From positions 126,805 through 190,804 of the forward strand of contig CAMNUE010000001.1 of assembly GCA_946560065.1 (NCBI GenBank): a DNA stretch of 64,000 nucleotides, given 5' to 3'. Below are positions 35,820 through 44,953 of this stretch, in pieces. A program made the translations under genes and the position numbers. Within the stretch, counting starts at the first letter, position 1. Each line of letters starts with the position of its first letter. The notes under the pieces are model-generated. The model had not been told where the DNA came from, searched no databases, and saw only the letters and a list, made by a program, of their open reading frames with translations. This DNA comes from an uncultured bacterium (GTDB taxonomy: Bacteria; Bacillota_I; Bacilli_A; RF39; UBA660).

Positions 35820-36345
35820 AAGTATGAAAGGAAGGGATACCAATAAGATAGAAAAAGAATCAATAATTTAAATTAAATAATAATAGATATTTACATAGAT
35901 TAATAATTAATATATAAAGGAGTGATGCTGATAAGATAAAGAAACAAGACATTAAAGAAGAAATAATAAAAATTTAATATAGATAGAAAAAGTAAAGAAG
36001 GAGGAATGCCTATAAGATAAAAAAATTAAAAACCCAAAAAGTAACAATAAAAATTGACATAGATAAAAAAGTAGAGAAGGAGGAATGCCTATAAGATAAA
36101 AAAGGAAACCCAAAAAATGCAACAATAAAAAAATTGACATAGATAAAAAAAGTAGAGAAGGAGGAATGCCTATAAGATAAAAAAGGAAACCCAAAAAATG
36201 CAACAATAAAAAATTGACATAGATAAAAAAATAATAAAGGAGTGATGTCGATAAGATAGAGAAGAAAATAAAAAAATGAAGTAATAATATCAATAAAAAT
36301 AGATAAAAAAGTAAAAAAGGAGGAATGTGTTAATAGGATAAATAA
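35820..36345 (+). repeat. Seven-unit ~80-bp tandem array with SD/micro-ORF core
   Basis: A purine-rich array fills the gap before the two-component genes. The core, AAGGAGGA followed by ATGCCTATAAGATAA, recurs with first-codon positions 35837 (ATA), 35925, 36006, 36085, 36166, 36245 and 36325 (or GTG at 36327), so the period is 79-81 bp, apart from 88 for the first pair. Each core spells a Shine-Dalgarno-like sequence touching a four-codon frame: MPIR-stop three times, then MLIR, MSIR, (I)PIR and (V)LIG variants. Units 4 and 5 are nearly identical over 80 bp. TTGACA recurs at 36054, 36134 and 36214, with no -10 at the right distance. No longer protein is encoded on the plus strand. I do not recognise the element. 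Confidence 0.8.
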
Positions 36346-36379
36346 GAAAATAGTGCTATACTATTAATAGGTGGTATTT

Positions 36380-37045
36380 ATGTATAAGATATGTTTAGTT
36401 GAAGATGAAGAAGCTCTTGCAAATATAGTTAAGTTATATTTAGAAAGAGCAGGGTATGAGACAATTTGCTTTACAAAAGGTAAAGATGCAATAGATTATA
36501 TTGGAAACGAAGTAAATTTATGGATATTAGACATAATGTTAGGAGATGATGTAAATGGCTATGATGTAATCAAAGCTATCAGACAAGAGGATGAAAATGT
36601 TCCAGTAATATTTACATCTGCAAGGGATCAAGAATTAGATAAAATATTTGGCCTTGAACTTGGTAGCGATGATTACATGACAAAACCCTATTCGAGTAAA
36701 GAATTAGTATTAAGAGTAAATAATATAATAAAAAGAGTCTATAAAGACTCAGCCCAACCCAATAGTTTAATAAATTATGATAACTATATAATTAACCTAG
36801 ATAAAAGAATTGTAGAATTAAATAATAAAGAAATAAAATTAACGACTCTAGAATTTGACTTGTTAGTATTATTTATAAAAAATAAAGGCAAATGCTTTTC
36901 TAGAGAAGAAATATTAAGTGGTGTATGGGGAGATGATTATTTTGGAAATGATAGGGCAGTTGATGACCTGGTAAGAAGAGTTAGGAAGAAACTTTCAAAA
37001 CTAAAGATAGAAGCCGTCTATGGCTATGGGTACAGATTGTCATGA
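36380..37045 (+). CDS. OmpR-family response regulator
   Basis: The 221-residue protein has a receiver domain (acidic pair VEDEE near the start, phospho-acceptor D51 in LDIMLGDD, and TKPYS with the conserved Lys) and a C-terminal winged helix ending in VYGYGYRLS. The ATG at 36380 follows AGGTGG. It overlaps the histidine kinase by 4 nt. Its leader region carries the 80-bp repeat array, so its expression may depend on that array. Confidence 0.93.
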   Translation: MYKICLVEDEEALANIVKLYLERAGYETICFTKGKDAIDYIGNEVNLWILDIMLGDDVNGYDVIKAIRQEDENVPVIFTSARDQELDKIFGLELGSDDYMTKPYSSKELVLRVNNIIKRVYKDSAQPNSLINYDNYIINLDKRIVELNNKEIKLTTLEFDLLVLFIKNKGKCFSREEILSGVWGDDYFGNDRAVDDLVRRVRKKLSKLKIEAVYGYGYRLS

Positions 37046-38325
37046 GTTTCGGTAAAAATAATTTAAGTAAACAACTATTAGTTGTAGTTGGTATTGCTTT
37101 TGCCTTACTGTTCATTTCCTTAGGAGCGATTCTCCCAAGAATCTTAATCCCTGTTGCCGAAGCTAATATCTATAGTTACCTAAGTGAACCATTAAAAATT
37201 TATGATACTAATGTAGACAGCAAACTTCTCAATACCGAAATAGCTTATCTCTATGTTTCAAAAGACACAATCGCAACAAGTAAAAACATAGAGGAAGTCA
37301 TAAAATATGATAAAATAGAAAAAATACTCTCAAAAATGAAAGAATCGTATGGTAAATTTATCTACGATCATAAAATATACTACTACTACACTTTAAAAAC
37401 TAACGGAATAACAAAAATAGCAATTTCAAACGATAGCTATATAAATCGAACTAAAGCATCTATGCTAAGTGCCATATTCCCCCTTGTACTGGGAACATTC
37501 TTACTAATAGGACTAATGCTTGTATTTTGGTCATCTATTGTTGTAAGAAAAATAGAAAAATTAAAAAATAAAATTGATAATATTGATAATCCTGATTACA
37601 ATCATAAAATAGATTTTAATACTGATGATGAAATAAGATCACTTGCCTTAGCAATCGAAGATATGCGTATTTCTTTAATAAGCCAAGAGGAATACCGCAA
37701 TCAAATGTATCAAAATATTTCACATGATTTTAAAACACCTCTCACCGTTATAAAATCATATATAGAGGCTGTTGAAGACGGAGTAGAAGACGAAAAGGTT
37801 GCCTTTGAAACCGTTAAGGAACAGACCGAAAAATTAGAACAAAAAGTACACTCACTTCTTTACTTAAATAAACTCGATTATCTCAAAAATTCTAAAAATG
37901 TTTCTAATGAGCTAATAGATATGAAAAAAATTATAAATCAAGAAGTAGAAAAATTTAAATTCCATAGAAAAAATATTAAATTCGAAGTAAATTTTGATCA
38001 AAAATCAAAATATTATGGCTCAGTAGAAAATTGGGAAACTATACTCGATAATTTATTAGGAAATTTTATGAGATATGCAAACACTACTATAAAAATTACG
38101 GCTAAGCAAAATAAAGTAATCTTATATAATGATGGAGATCAAATAGATAACGATTTTCTTGAAGGAATATTTACTCCGTTCCGTAAAGGAATCAAAGGCG
38201 AATTTGGACTTGGTTTATCCATCGTAAAAAAAACCCTAAACATAATGGATTATGATATTACAATTAGAAACGAAAAAAAAGGTGTTTCGTTTATTATTAC
38301 GAGTCGAAAAGGAATTCATAGATAG
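37042..38325 (+). CDS. Sensor histidine kinase
   Basis: The 427-residue kinase has two membrane segments (about 12-33 and 142-165) around a ~105-residue sensor domain. Then come HAMP, a HisKA domain with phospho-accepting H228 in ISHDFKTPLT, and an ATP-binding domain (GEFGLGLSIVKK). It pairs with the overlapping response regulator. The signal is unknown. A YitT-type gene follows with its own promoter. Confidence 0.92.
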   Translation: MSFGKNNLSKQLLVVVGIAFALLFISLGAILPRILIPVAEANIYSYLSEPLKIYDTNVDSKLLNTEIAYLYVSKDTIATSKNIEEVIKYDKIEKILSKMKESYGKFIYDHKIYYYYTLKTNGITKIAISNDSYINRTKASMLSAIFPLVLGTFLLIGLMLVFWSSIVVRKIEKLKNKIDNIDNPDYNHKIDFNTDDEIRSLALAIEDMRISLISQEEYRNQMYQNISHDFKTPLTVIKSYIEAVEDGVEDEKVAFETVKEQTEKLEQKVHSLLYLNKLDYLKNSKNVSNELIDMKKIINQEVEKFKFHRKNIKFEVNFDQKSKYYGSVENWETILDNLLGNFMRYANTTIKITAKQNKVILYNDGDQIDNDFLEGIFTPFRKGIKGEFGLGLSIVKKTLNIMDYDITIRNEKKGVSFIITSRKGIHR

Positions 38326-38343
38326 AATTCTTTTTCTTTTTTT
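38312..38343 (+). terminator. Terminator of the two-component operon
   Basis: GAATTC (38312-38317) pairs with GAATTC (38325-38330) across 7 nt, followed by a long T-rich tract. Confidence 0.65.
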
Positions 38344-38360
38344 ATTGAAATACTGAATCC

Positions 38361-38389
38361 TTGCTAAGATAAGCTTTTTTCGCTATAAT
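38361..38389 (+). promoter_or_regulatory. Promoter of the yitT-like gene
   Basis: TTGCTA (38361-38366) and TATAAT (38384-38389) are 17 bp apart. Confidence 0.65.
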
Positions 38390-38415
38390 ATAAATATAAA
38401 AAGGTAGGTGGAAAG

Positions 38416-39276
38416 ATGAAAAAAATAAACAACAAAATGGGCAAGAATATTATGTCTATAATAATGCTTACTATCGGAACAATAATTGCAGCTGCAGCCT
38501 TAGAATGTTTCTTAATACATAATACGATTCTAGATGGCGGGATTACAGGTGTCTCAATCATTGTTTCAAAGCTAACAGGAATCCCTCTAGCACTCTTAGT
38601 TTTAATCTTAAATATCCCATTTGTTTATATAGGATACAAGAATCTAGGTAAAAGTTTCCTTGTTAGAACAGTTTACTCAATGGTTTCGTTCTCATTGTTC
38701 TTATCCTTCTTTGGCCATATTACAGCCTTTACAGATGAGATTTTACTCGCCACAGTCTTTGGAGGAGCATTGCTTGGTCTTGGAGTAGGAATAGTTATTC
38801 ACTTTGGTGGCTGTGTTGATGGAACAGAAAGTGTAGCCATTGTTATAAGCAAAAAAACCAATCTAAGTGTTGGACAAATTGTTTTAATTTTTAACTTGAT
38901 TATCTATGGAACTGCTGGATTTATTTTCGGCTTTGATAGAGCAATGTATTCTTTATTAACATATTTAATAACCTTCAAAGTAATTGATTTTGTTTCAGAA
39001 GGATTAGAACAAGCAAAGGCAGCCTTAATAATTACTGAAAAAGGTACCTCACTTTCAAAAGAAATATACAATAAGTTAGGAAGAACAACCACAACAATTC
39101 GTGGTAAAGGTCTAATTAGTGGAGAAAAAGAAGTTCTATACTGTGTCTTAACAAGAATTGAAATCTATGAATTAAAACACATTGTCGAAGAAATGGATGA
39201 AAGTGCTTTTGTCACAGTATTGGATGTTTCAGATATTATCGGAACACATATAAAAAGTAATAAGAAAAAGTCTTAA
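38416..39276 (+). CDS. YitT-family membrane protein
   Basis: The 286-residue protein has about six membrane segments with the family pattern LDGGITGVSIIVSKLTGIP and VDGTESVAIVISKKTNLSVGQ, then a cytoplasmic DUF2179 domain (~215-280, with KGLISGEKEVLYCVL). The function of YitT proteins is not established. It stands as a single gene between a promoter and a terminator. Confidence 0.88.
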   Translation: MKKINNKMGKNIMSIIMLTIGTIIAAAALECFLIHNTILDGGITGVSIIVSKLTGIPLALLVLILNIPFVYIGYKNLGKSFLVRTVYSMVSFSLFLSFFGHITAFTDEILLATVFGGALLGLGVGIVIHFGGCVDGTESVAIVISKKTNLSVGQIVLIFNLIIYGTAGFIFGFDRAMYSLLTYLITFKVIDFVSEGLEQAKAALIITEKGTSLSKEIYNKLGRTTTTIRGKGLISGEKEVLYCVLTRIEIYELKHIVEEMDESAFVTVLDVSDIIGTHIKSNKKKS

Positions 39277-39298
39277 GTGTTATCTTAAGATTTTTTTT
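39271..39298 (+). terminator. Terminator of the yitT-like gene
   Basis: TCTTAAG (39271-39277) pairs with CTTAAGA (39284-39290) and is followed by eight T. Confidence 0.75.
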
Positions 39299-39343
39299 GA
39301 CTTAAAACTAAAATTATAATAGAATAAAAAACTGGTGATTACT

Positions 39344-40114
39344 ATGAAAAACAAAGAAATGATATTAATAAAGTCTGTGGCTCTTGAAGGAACAAGACGT
39401 TGTAATGCAAAGTGCGACCACTGTATGCGTGGGGAACCACAAAACTTAGATATGAGTAGAGAAGTTATAGATAATTTATTAGAAAGAAAAAATATAGTTA
39501 TCATGAAATTAATTTTTAGTGGTGGAGAGCCCTTATTGAATGAAGATTTAATTATCTACACAATTGATAAAATTATAAGCAATAAAAAGTTAGTCTTTCA
39601 AATAGAAATTACAACAAATGGAACAATATATAGTAGTAGAGTAGTTGAAAAGTTAAAAGAGTTTAAAGAATACTTAAAAAGTCAATTCTCTGATTTTCTA
39701 GACACTACAAAAGATGATAAAATATCGTGTATCAGAATTTCTAATGATCAATTCCATCAAATTAATTCTGATGTTCTAGAAAAATATAAGCAAGAAAAAG
39801 AACTTTCAGTTATCAAGACTGGCAATATTGATATACTGGATGATGGTCTTCTTTTAACTGGAAGGGCAAAGAATAAAACCTTTGGAAGAGACTTTGAATA
39901 TCATCTAAAAGCTATAAATGTTAGGACAATAAAAAAAGATAAATACTTTTTAGAAAATGATTTCTATATAACTGCACGAGGTGATATCACAACTCAAGGT
40001 GATGGGACTTATGAAGATATGGATATTATTAATCTAGGCCCTATAAAAGACTTCAAATTTATTGATAAGAAAAAAGAAAAATTAAAAAAATATAAAAAAC
40101 TATTGACAAATTGA
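39344..40114 (+). CDS. Short radical SAM protein
   Basis: The 256-residue product carries the radical SAM cluster motif CNAKCDHC (C20, C24, C27) and the SAM-binding segment LIFSGGEPLLNED. No SPASM or other extra Cys cluster is obvious. The substrate is unknown. It lies directly before the NAD genes, and its stop codon sits inside the first NAD promoter. The start at 39344 follows GGTGATT. Confidence 0.82.
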   Translation: MKNKEMILIKSVALEGTRRCNAKCDHCMRGEPQNLDMSREVIDNLLERKNIVIMKLIFSGGEPLLNEDLIIYTIDKIISNKKLVFQIEITTNGTIYSSRVVEKLKEFKEYLKSQFSDFLDTTKDDKISCIRISNDQFHQINSDVLEKYKQEKELSVIKTGNIDILDDGLLLTGRAKNKTFGRDFEYHLKAINVRTIKKDKYFLENDFYITARGDITTQGDGTYEDMDIINLGPIKDFKFIDKKKEKLKKYKKLLTN

Positions 40115-40182
40115 TATGATATTAATATAATGTTAATAACAGGTGAGAAAAACTTGTTAAATTTTTAACTATAGTTATTAAC
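40103..40182 (+). promoter_or_regulatory. Consensus promoter with paired GTTAATAAC operator (first NAD unit)
   Basis: TTGACA (40103-40108) and TATAAT (40126-40131) have a 17-bp spacer, a full consensus. GTTAATAAC (40132-40140) at the expected transcription start is inverted as GTTATTAAC (40174-40182). A nearly identical arrangement precedes the second NAD unit at 48630. The local nrtR makes NrtR the likely ligand, by inference. Confidence 0.7.
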
Positions 40183-40212
40183 AAAATATTAAAAAGAAAG
40201 GCGAGGTTGAAT

Positions 40213-40620
40213 ATGGAATTAAAATTTACAAAAGCACAAATGTGCAAAGTACTTGAAAAATATTATCAAGAACAAGAAGGGATTAAAGGAAAAGTAACAA
40301 TTAAAGGACATGCTTGTAATGTTGGATATGAAATGTGTTCTTATAGAGATGTTTTAGTTGACATGAAGATAGAAGGAGAAATAGTACTAGATGGAATGAG
40401 ATTACCATTAGAAAAAGAAATTCCAACTTCTGATTTACAAGCTGCATTCACACATTTCTTAAGTGAACTAAATCAAGAAGTAGAAAGTGTTTCATTCGAT
40501 AAAGGAATTTCATATCACACAGAAGGATATTACATGTCTGAAAGAACAGTTGAAAAACCTTATTTTAAAGGTGTAATTGTAAAATTAAAAAATAAAACAA
40601 AAAAAATTGGAGGAATGTAA
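40213..40620 (+). CDS. Small protein of unknown function, first gene of NAD unit 1
   Basis: The 135-residue cytoplasmic protein looks beta-rich with a C-terminal basic stretch (KLKNKTKKIGGM). It is related in size and layout to the 141-residue product at 48737, which heads the second NAD unit behind the same promoter. Both have an N-terminal helix (MCKVLEKYYQEQEG versus ILKILKIHYKETED), a central segment with conserved aromatic residues, and a helix before a Val-rich strand. ATG 40213 follows GAGG. Confidence 0.65.
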   Translation: MELKFTKAQMCKVLEKYYQEQEGIKGKVTIKGHACNVGYEMCSYRDVLVDMKIEGEIVLDGMRLPLEKEIPTSDLQAAFTHFLSELNQEVESVSFDKGISYHTEGYYMSERTVEKPYFKGVIVKLKNKTKKIGGM

Positions 40621-40621
40621 A

Positions 40622-41212
40622 ATGAATATTAAAAATTTAAATATGTATAAAGGAATGTTAATCATAGTAGATATGGTTAATGGATTTGTCAAAGAAGGGG
40701 CCTTAGCTGATCAAAAAATTGCTAAAAAGGTACCACGTCAAATAGAACTTATAAAAGAAGCTAAAACAAGAGGAGATTTAATTGTTTTTATTAAAGATAC
40801 TCACGAAGAGGATTCAGTAGAACATAAAAGATTTGGTGGAGCTAAACACTGTGTTAGAGGAACAGGAGAAGAGCTAGTAATTGATGAATTAAAAGCATAT
40901 GAATATAATGACGATACAGTAAGTATTGAGAAAAATTCAACAAGCTATATGGAAGCTCCAGAGTTTAGAAAACTAATAGGAGAAGCTACTGATATTGAAA
41001 CTGTTGACGTAGTAGGATGTTGTACAGATATTTGTGATTTCAATGGTACTATGGCTCTTGCAAATTACTTTGATCAGTGGAATAGAGATGTAGAAATCAG
41101 AGTCCATGAAGATGCTATCGCAACATTTGCAGAGGATGCAAGACAAAATTATGTTGATGCTGCTAAATTATTAATGGCGCAACAAGGAATTCAATTAGTA
41201 AAGAAGAGATAA
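40622..41212 (+). CDS. pncA: Nicotinamidase (isochorismatase-family cysteine hydrolase)
   Basis: The 196-residue enzyme would deamidate nicotinamide to nicotinate. The catalytic Asp is in LIIVDMVNGF, and the nucleophile region reads VVGCCTDICDFNGTMAL. The metal site is not clear, so nicotinamidase is inferred from position immediately before pncB rather than from motifs alone. The ATG at 40622 lies one base after the previous stop, behind GGAGG. Confidence 0.85.
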   Translation: MNIKNLNMYKGMLIIVDMVNGFVKEGALADQKIAKKVPRQIELIKEAKTRGDLIVFIKDTHEEDSVEHKRFGGAKHCVRGTGEELVIDELKAYEYNDDTVSIEKNSTSYMEAPEFRKLIGEATDIETVDVVGCCTDICDFNGTMALANYFDQWNRDVEIRVHEDAIATFAEDARQNYVDAAKLLMAQQGIQLVKKR

Positions 41213-41280
41213 TTTTTTTTAAACCTATGATATTAATAAAATATTAAGAAGAAAAGTAAATATGAAAAAGGAGAATTAAA

Positions 41281-43029
41281 ATGAAAACAAAAAAATTAAA
41301 ATTTTTAGAGAAAATATTAAATAAATATAATCATAATGAGGTATATATTTGCTACGACGGAGAAGAAGCAAAGCCAGGATTAGGAGAGATAATAATCAGT
41401 GTTAAAGATGATCATTATCATGTTTATACAAGTGAAAGAGGAGCAAAACATAATGTACATAATTTTCAAGATGAAGAAATGGTATTATGCTACATAGCTT
41501 GTATGCTTAATGATGGCAAAGGATTCTATAACGAAATAATGAGTTATCTTAATGATAAAGAAAATCAAACTTTAATGACAGATTTCTATGAATTAACAAT
41601 GGCTCAAACTTACTTCAACGAAGGAAAGAAAGATGAAAAAGTTTACTTCGATATTTTCTTCCGTAAGAATCCATTTGAAGGTGGATATACAATGAGTGGT
41701 GGACTTGATGAAACAATTAAGTACATCGAAAACTTCCGCTTTACTGAAAGTGATATTGAATATTTAAGAAGTCTAGGTAAGTTTAATGATGAGTATTTAA
41801 ATTATTTAGCTGACTTAGAATTTAAAGGTGATATCTATGGTATTCCTGATGGAACAGCAGTTTTCCCTAATGAACCAGTTCTTACAGTTGAAACAGATAT
41901 TATTACAGCCCAAATCTTAGAAACAGCCTTACTTGCAAACTTCAATCATGGCTCTTTAGTTATAACTAAAGCAAAAAGAGTTACTAGCGAAGCGAACAAT
42001 AATGGTGAATCCATCCCTGTTATGGAGTTTGGTGCAAGACGTGCTCGTGGAATCGACTCTGCAATTGAAGCAAGTAAAAATGCCTACATTGGAGGTTGCT
42101 GCGGAACAAGTAATACTAAAGCTGGAAAAGAAAATGGAATCCCAGACCTTGGAACAATGGCTCATTCTTTAGTAACAGAAGCAGAAAATGAGTATGAAGC
42201 ATTCTTAGGATATGCAAAAAGTAATCCAGATAACTGTGTTTTCTTAGTTGATACTTATGATACACTAAAAAGTGGTATTCCAAACGCTATTAAAGTTGCT
42301 AACGAATATCTAAAACCAAATGGATACCCATTCAAAGGAATCAGAATTGATAGTGGAGATTTAGCATACCTTTCAAAAGAAGCTCGTAAAATGTTAGATA
42401 AAGCAGGATACCCTGAAGCAAAAATCTGTTTATCAAATGGTTTAGATGAATACAGTATTAGAGATTTATTAAAGCAAGGTGCTGTAATCGATTCAATTGG
42501 TGCTGGAGACAATATAGCTGCCCCAAATGAAAGAGTTGGTGGTGTATATAAACTAGTAGCAGTAGAAAAAGATGGTAAGAGAGAACCTCGAATCAAAGTA
42601 AGTAACGATAGTATTAAAACTATTAATCCAGGAAGCAAAAGAGTTTATCGTTTCTATGATAAAGAAACAGGTTATGCCTTAGGAGATGTTATCACTTTGG
42701 CTGAAGAGAAAATTGCAGAAAACAAATATACTTTAGTTCATCCAGTTGAGACTTGGAAGAAAACAACTCTTGAAAACTATAATGTTCGTCCACTATTAGT
42801 ACCAATTTTTAAAAATGGTGAATTAGTATATGATGAGCCAACAATTCACGAAAAACAAGCATATTGTCAAAAAGAATATGAAACATTATATCCAGAAGTT
42901 ACTCGTATTGAAAAACCTGCTGAATATTATGTTGACCTATCAGATAAATTAAGAGAATTAAAGAATGAACTTATCAAATTACACCAAGTAGAACCAGAAG
43001 AAAAAGCTATTCAAAAAGTAAAGAAATAG
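41281..43029 (+). CDS. pncB: Nicotinate phosphoribosyltransferase with extra N-terminal domain
   Basis: It joins nicotinate and PRPP to give NaMN, using ATP. The catalytic core starts near residue 94 (LMTDFYELTMAQTYF) and includes MEFGARRARGIDSA, GIRIDSGDLAYLS and GAGDNIAAP. It has ~95 additional residues at the N-terminus (KHNVHNFQDEEMVLCYIA and so on) not found in standard PncB (~480-490 residues). A spacer with GATATTAATAAAATATTAA-like sequence (41230-41248) resembles part of the NAD operators. The start follows AAAAGGAG. Confidence 0.93.
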   Translation: MKTKKLKFLEKILNKYNHNEVYICYDGEEAKPGLGEIIISVKDDHYHVYTSERGAKHNVHNFQDEEMVLCYIACMLNDGKGFYNEIMSYLNDKENQTLMTDFYELTMAQTYFNEGKKDEKVYFDIFFRKNPFEGGYTMSGGLDETIKYIENFRFTESDIEYLRSLGKFNDEYLNYLADLEFKGDIYGIPDGTAVFPNEPVLTVETDIITAQILETALLANFNHGSLVITKAKRVTSEANNNGESIPVMEFGARRARGIDSAIEASKNAYIGGCCGTSNTKAGKENGIPDLGTMAHSLVTEAENEYEAFLGYAKSNPDNCVFLVDTYDTLKSGIPNAIKVANEYLKPNGYPFKGIRIDSGDLAYLSKEARKMLDKAGYPEAKICLSNGLDEYSIRDLLKQGAVIDSIGAGDNIAAPNERVGGVYKLVAVEKDGKREPRIKVSNDSIKTINPGSKRVYRFYDKETGYALGDVITLAEEKIAENKYTLVHPVETWKKTTLENYNVRPLLVPIFKNGELVYDEPTIHEKQAYCQKEYETLYPEVTRIEKPAEYYVDLSDKLRELKNELIKLHQVEPEEKAIQKVKK

Positions 43030-43044
43030 ACTAGGAGAATCAAA

Positions 43045-43671
43045 ATGCGCAAAGAAAAGTTAGAAGAATTACACGATTATATTAATGAATTAAAAACAAT
43101 TCGCAAGACATTAGTAGAGCCAGAATTTGTGTATAGAAAAGGCAAAGCAGTTAAAAGAAAAGGTTTTATGGATATAGAAAAATACATGGTAGAATTAGCT
43201 AATGGTATGGTAGTTCCAAGAGAAAAAATCTTAAAAGGTGGAAAAAATAAAAGTGCAGCCATTGTTATGCCTGTAACAAAAGATAATAATGCCATTTTAG
43301 TTGTTCAATCTAGAAGCAGTACGCATGAGTCAGTATGTGTTGAATTTCCAGCAGGTTACATTGAAGAAGGAGAAGACCCAGAGTATGGAGGCGCCAGAGA
43401 AGTTGCTGAAGAAACTGGCTATGTTCCAGAGAAGATGCTGCTATTAGATAAGTTTTATCAAGACCAGTCATGCGGAGTTTGTGCTTATAATTACAATTAT
43501 CTCGCATTAGATTGTGAGAAACAACAAGAGCAAGAATTAGATGAAAATGAAGCAATTAGATATTTTGAATGTACAATCGATGAGCTTTTTGAACTACAAG
43601 AAAGAGGTTATTTAACTGATATTCAAACAAAATATACTTTAAATCTTGCCAAACAATACATCAAAAAATAG
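43045..43671 (+). CDS. Nudix hydrolase, ADP-ribose pyrophosphatase type
   Basis: The 208-residue protein has a complete Nudix box, GYIEEGEDPEYGGAREVAEETGY, shown here in parts: GYIEEGED then REVAEETGY. An upstream FPAGYIE context is typical of ADP-ribose pyrophosphatases. It would cut ADP-ribose to AMP and ribose-5-phosphate. In this cluster that links ADP-ribose, released from NAD or from modified proteins, to the local PRPP synthetase. Confidence 0.87.
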   Translation: MRKEKLEELHDYINELKTIRKTLVEPEFVYRKGKAVKRKGFMDIEKYMVELANGMVVPREKILKGGKNKSAAIVMPVTKDNNAILVVQSRSSTHESVCVEFPAGYIEEGEDPEYGGAREVAEETGYVPEKMLLLDKFYQDQSCGVCAYNYNYLALDCEKQQEQELDENEAIRYFECTIDELFELQERGYLTDIQTKYTLNLAKQYIKK

Positions 43672-43690
43672 AAAGAAAGTAGGAGATACT

Positions 43691-44953
43691 ATGAAAAAAA
43701 TAATTGGTATGACCTTTCCAAGACAAGATACTTCCTTAGGGCTAGAACCGTCACTACTTACGGTTCTACCTGACGGAGATAATGTCATTTATTCTATGGA
43801 AAATAGAGACTTTAATGATGAAGAAGTAGAAAATTATGCTTGTTCAGTCTATATTACAGGAATGAATGAATTTAAGGAATGGGCAAGTCACCATGACCGA
43901 GAAAAAATTATTGTTGGCGGTTATGAGCCAACAATTAATCCAGAAGAGTTTGTTCCATACGCCAAAAAAGTTATGGTTGGACCATGTGATGATTGGTATG
44001 CAAGTATCGCTCAAGAAGGAGACATCATCAAAGGAATAACTACTAATAAAAAAATCCCTAGATATGACTTATATGATATTAAAAATAATCAACAAATCAT
44101 TCCGGATAAACAAAAAGATGACATTTGCACCTCAATTAATACCTCTCAAGGTTGTCCTTTTAAATGTGACTTTTGTTGCAGTCCATTAATGTGTGACAAG
44201 TTAATGTCAAAGCCTCTAGAACTTATCAAAGAAGAAGTAGCCTACTTAAAACAATTTAATCCTAAATTTGTCTTCATTCGTGATGAAAATTTTCCTCTTC
44301 AAAAGGATTGGAAAGAACGACTTAAAGCCATTAATGAAATGGGCGCTAAGATTTACCTTTTTGCATCAGCTAATCTTCTAAATGAAGAGACAGTTGCTTT
44401 CATGAAGGAAAATAGTGTTTATATGGTTTGTTTAGGATTAGAAGATATTACAGTTGATTATGCTAAGAATAAAACACTAGATGAAGCTTGTAATTTACTT
44501 CACGATAATGATATCATGGTTTACTTATCATTCATTGTTAATCCTCTAAAAGTTCAAACTCAAGAAGAAAGTAATGAATTCTATTCTAAATTATTAGATA
44601 GATTCATTGAACTTCGTCCAGAAATGGTTTGTGGAAACTTCTTAATGCCTTTTAGAGGAACCAAGATTTGGGATGATTATAAAGATTTAGTTACTGAAAG
44701 TGACTATGATCTCTATAATTCAAAAAGTGCTTTCTTAGAAAAAAATCAAGAAAACAGACAAAGAATGGAATATGAAATGTTCTATTATCAATGGTTATAT
44801 TACAACTCAGAATTCTATCAAGAAAATGTAAGACGCTTTCAAACTGAAGATACTCTTCATCTAAGATTCCTTGAGTTGAAAGAACAATTTTCTGATACTG
44901 AAAATCCAAAAGTGCTTAGGAAGGAGTTGAAAAGTAATGGAAAAAATCAATAA
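43691..44953 (+). CDS. Radical SAM protein with B12-binding-like N-terminus
   Basis: The 420-residue protein has a ~145-residue N-terminal region laid out like the Rossmann domain of B12-dependent radical SAM enzymes (IIVGGYEPTINPEEF), but no DxHxxG is visible. The cluster motif is CPFKCDFC (C155, C159, C162). The C-terminal ~70 residues are helical. The start at 43691 follows TAGGAG; in-frame upstream starts lie inside the Nudix gene. It overlaps the following flavoprotein gene by 17 nt, so the two may act together. Confidence 0.8.
   Translation: MKKIIGMTFPRQDTSLGLEPSLLTVLPDGDNVIYSMENRDFNDEEVENYACSVYITGMNEFKEWASHHDREKIIVGGYEPTINPEEFVPYAKKVMVGPCDDWYASIAQEGDIIKGITTNKKIPRYDLYDIKNNQQIIPDKQKDDICTSINTSQGCPFKCDFCCSPLMCDKLMSKPLELIKEEVAYLKQFNPKFVFIRDENFPLQKDWKERLKAINEMGAKIYLFASANLLNEETVAFMKENSVYMVCLGLEDITVDYAKNKTLDEACNLLHDNDIMVYLSFIVNPLKVQTQEESNEFYSKLLDRFIELRPEMVCGNFLMPFRGTKIWDDYKDLVTESDYDLYNSKSAFLEKNQENRQRMEYEMFYYQWLYYNSEFYQENVRRFQTEDTLHLRFLELKEQFSDTENPKVLRKELKSNGKNQ

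Noticed and set aside
36054..36219. Three internal promoters at the TTGACA copies in the array.
   Set aside because: No TATAAT-like hexamer lies 15-19 bp downstream of any copy.
35952..36293. A 113-codon very hydrophobic frame on the minus strand across the 80-bp array, with repeated IGIPPSLLF segments.
   Set aside because: The plus strand is almost free of C and T, so the minus strand lacks stops by composition. The frame has no ATG start and no ribosome site, and the 79/81-bp period breaks the frame between units.
35820..36345. CRISPR array or type III toxin-antitoxin RNA repeats.
   Set aside because: The parts between cores are themselves repeated rather than unique spacers, no cas genes are near, and the downstream gene is a response regulator and not a ToxN-type nuclease. 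No terminator separates array and gene.
40132..40182. NAD riboswitch in the first NAD leader.
   Set aside because: The inverted repeat starts at the likely transcription start and recurs as short palindromic blocks with different intervening sequence, which fits a protein operator better. No known riboswitch consensus is seen.
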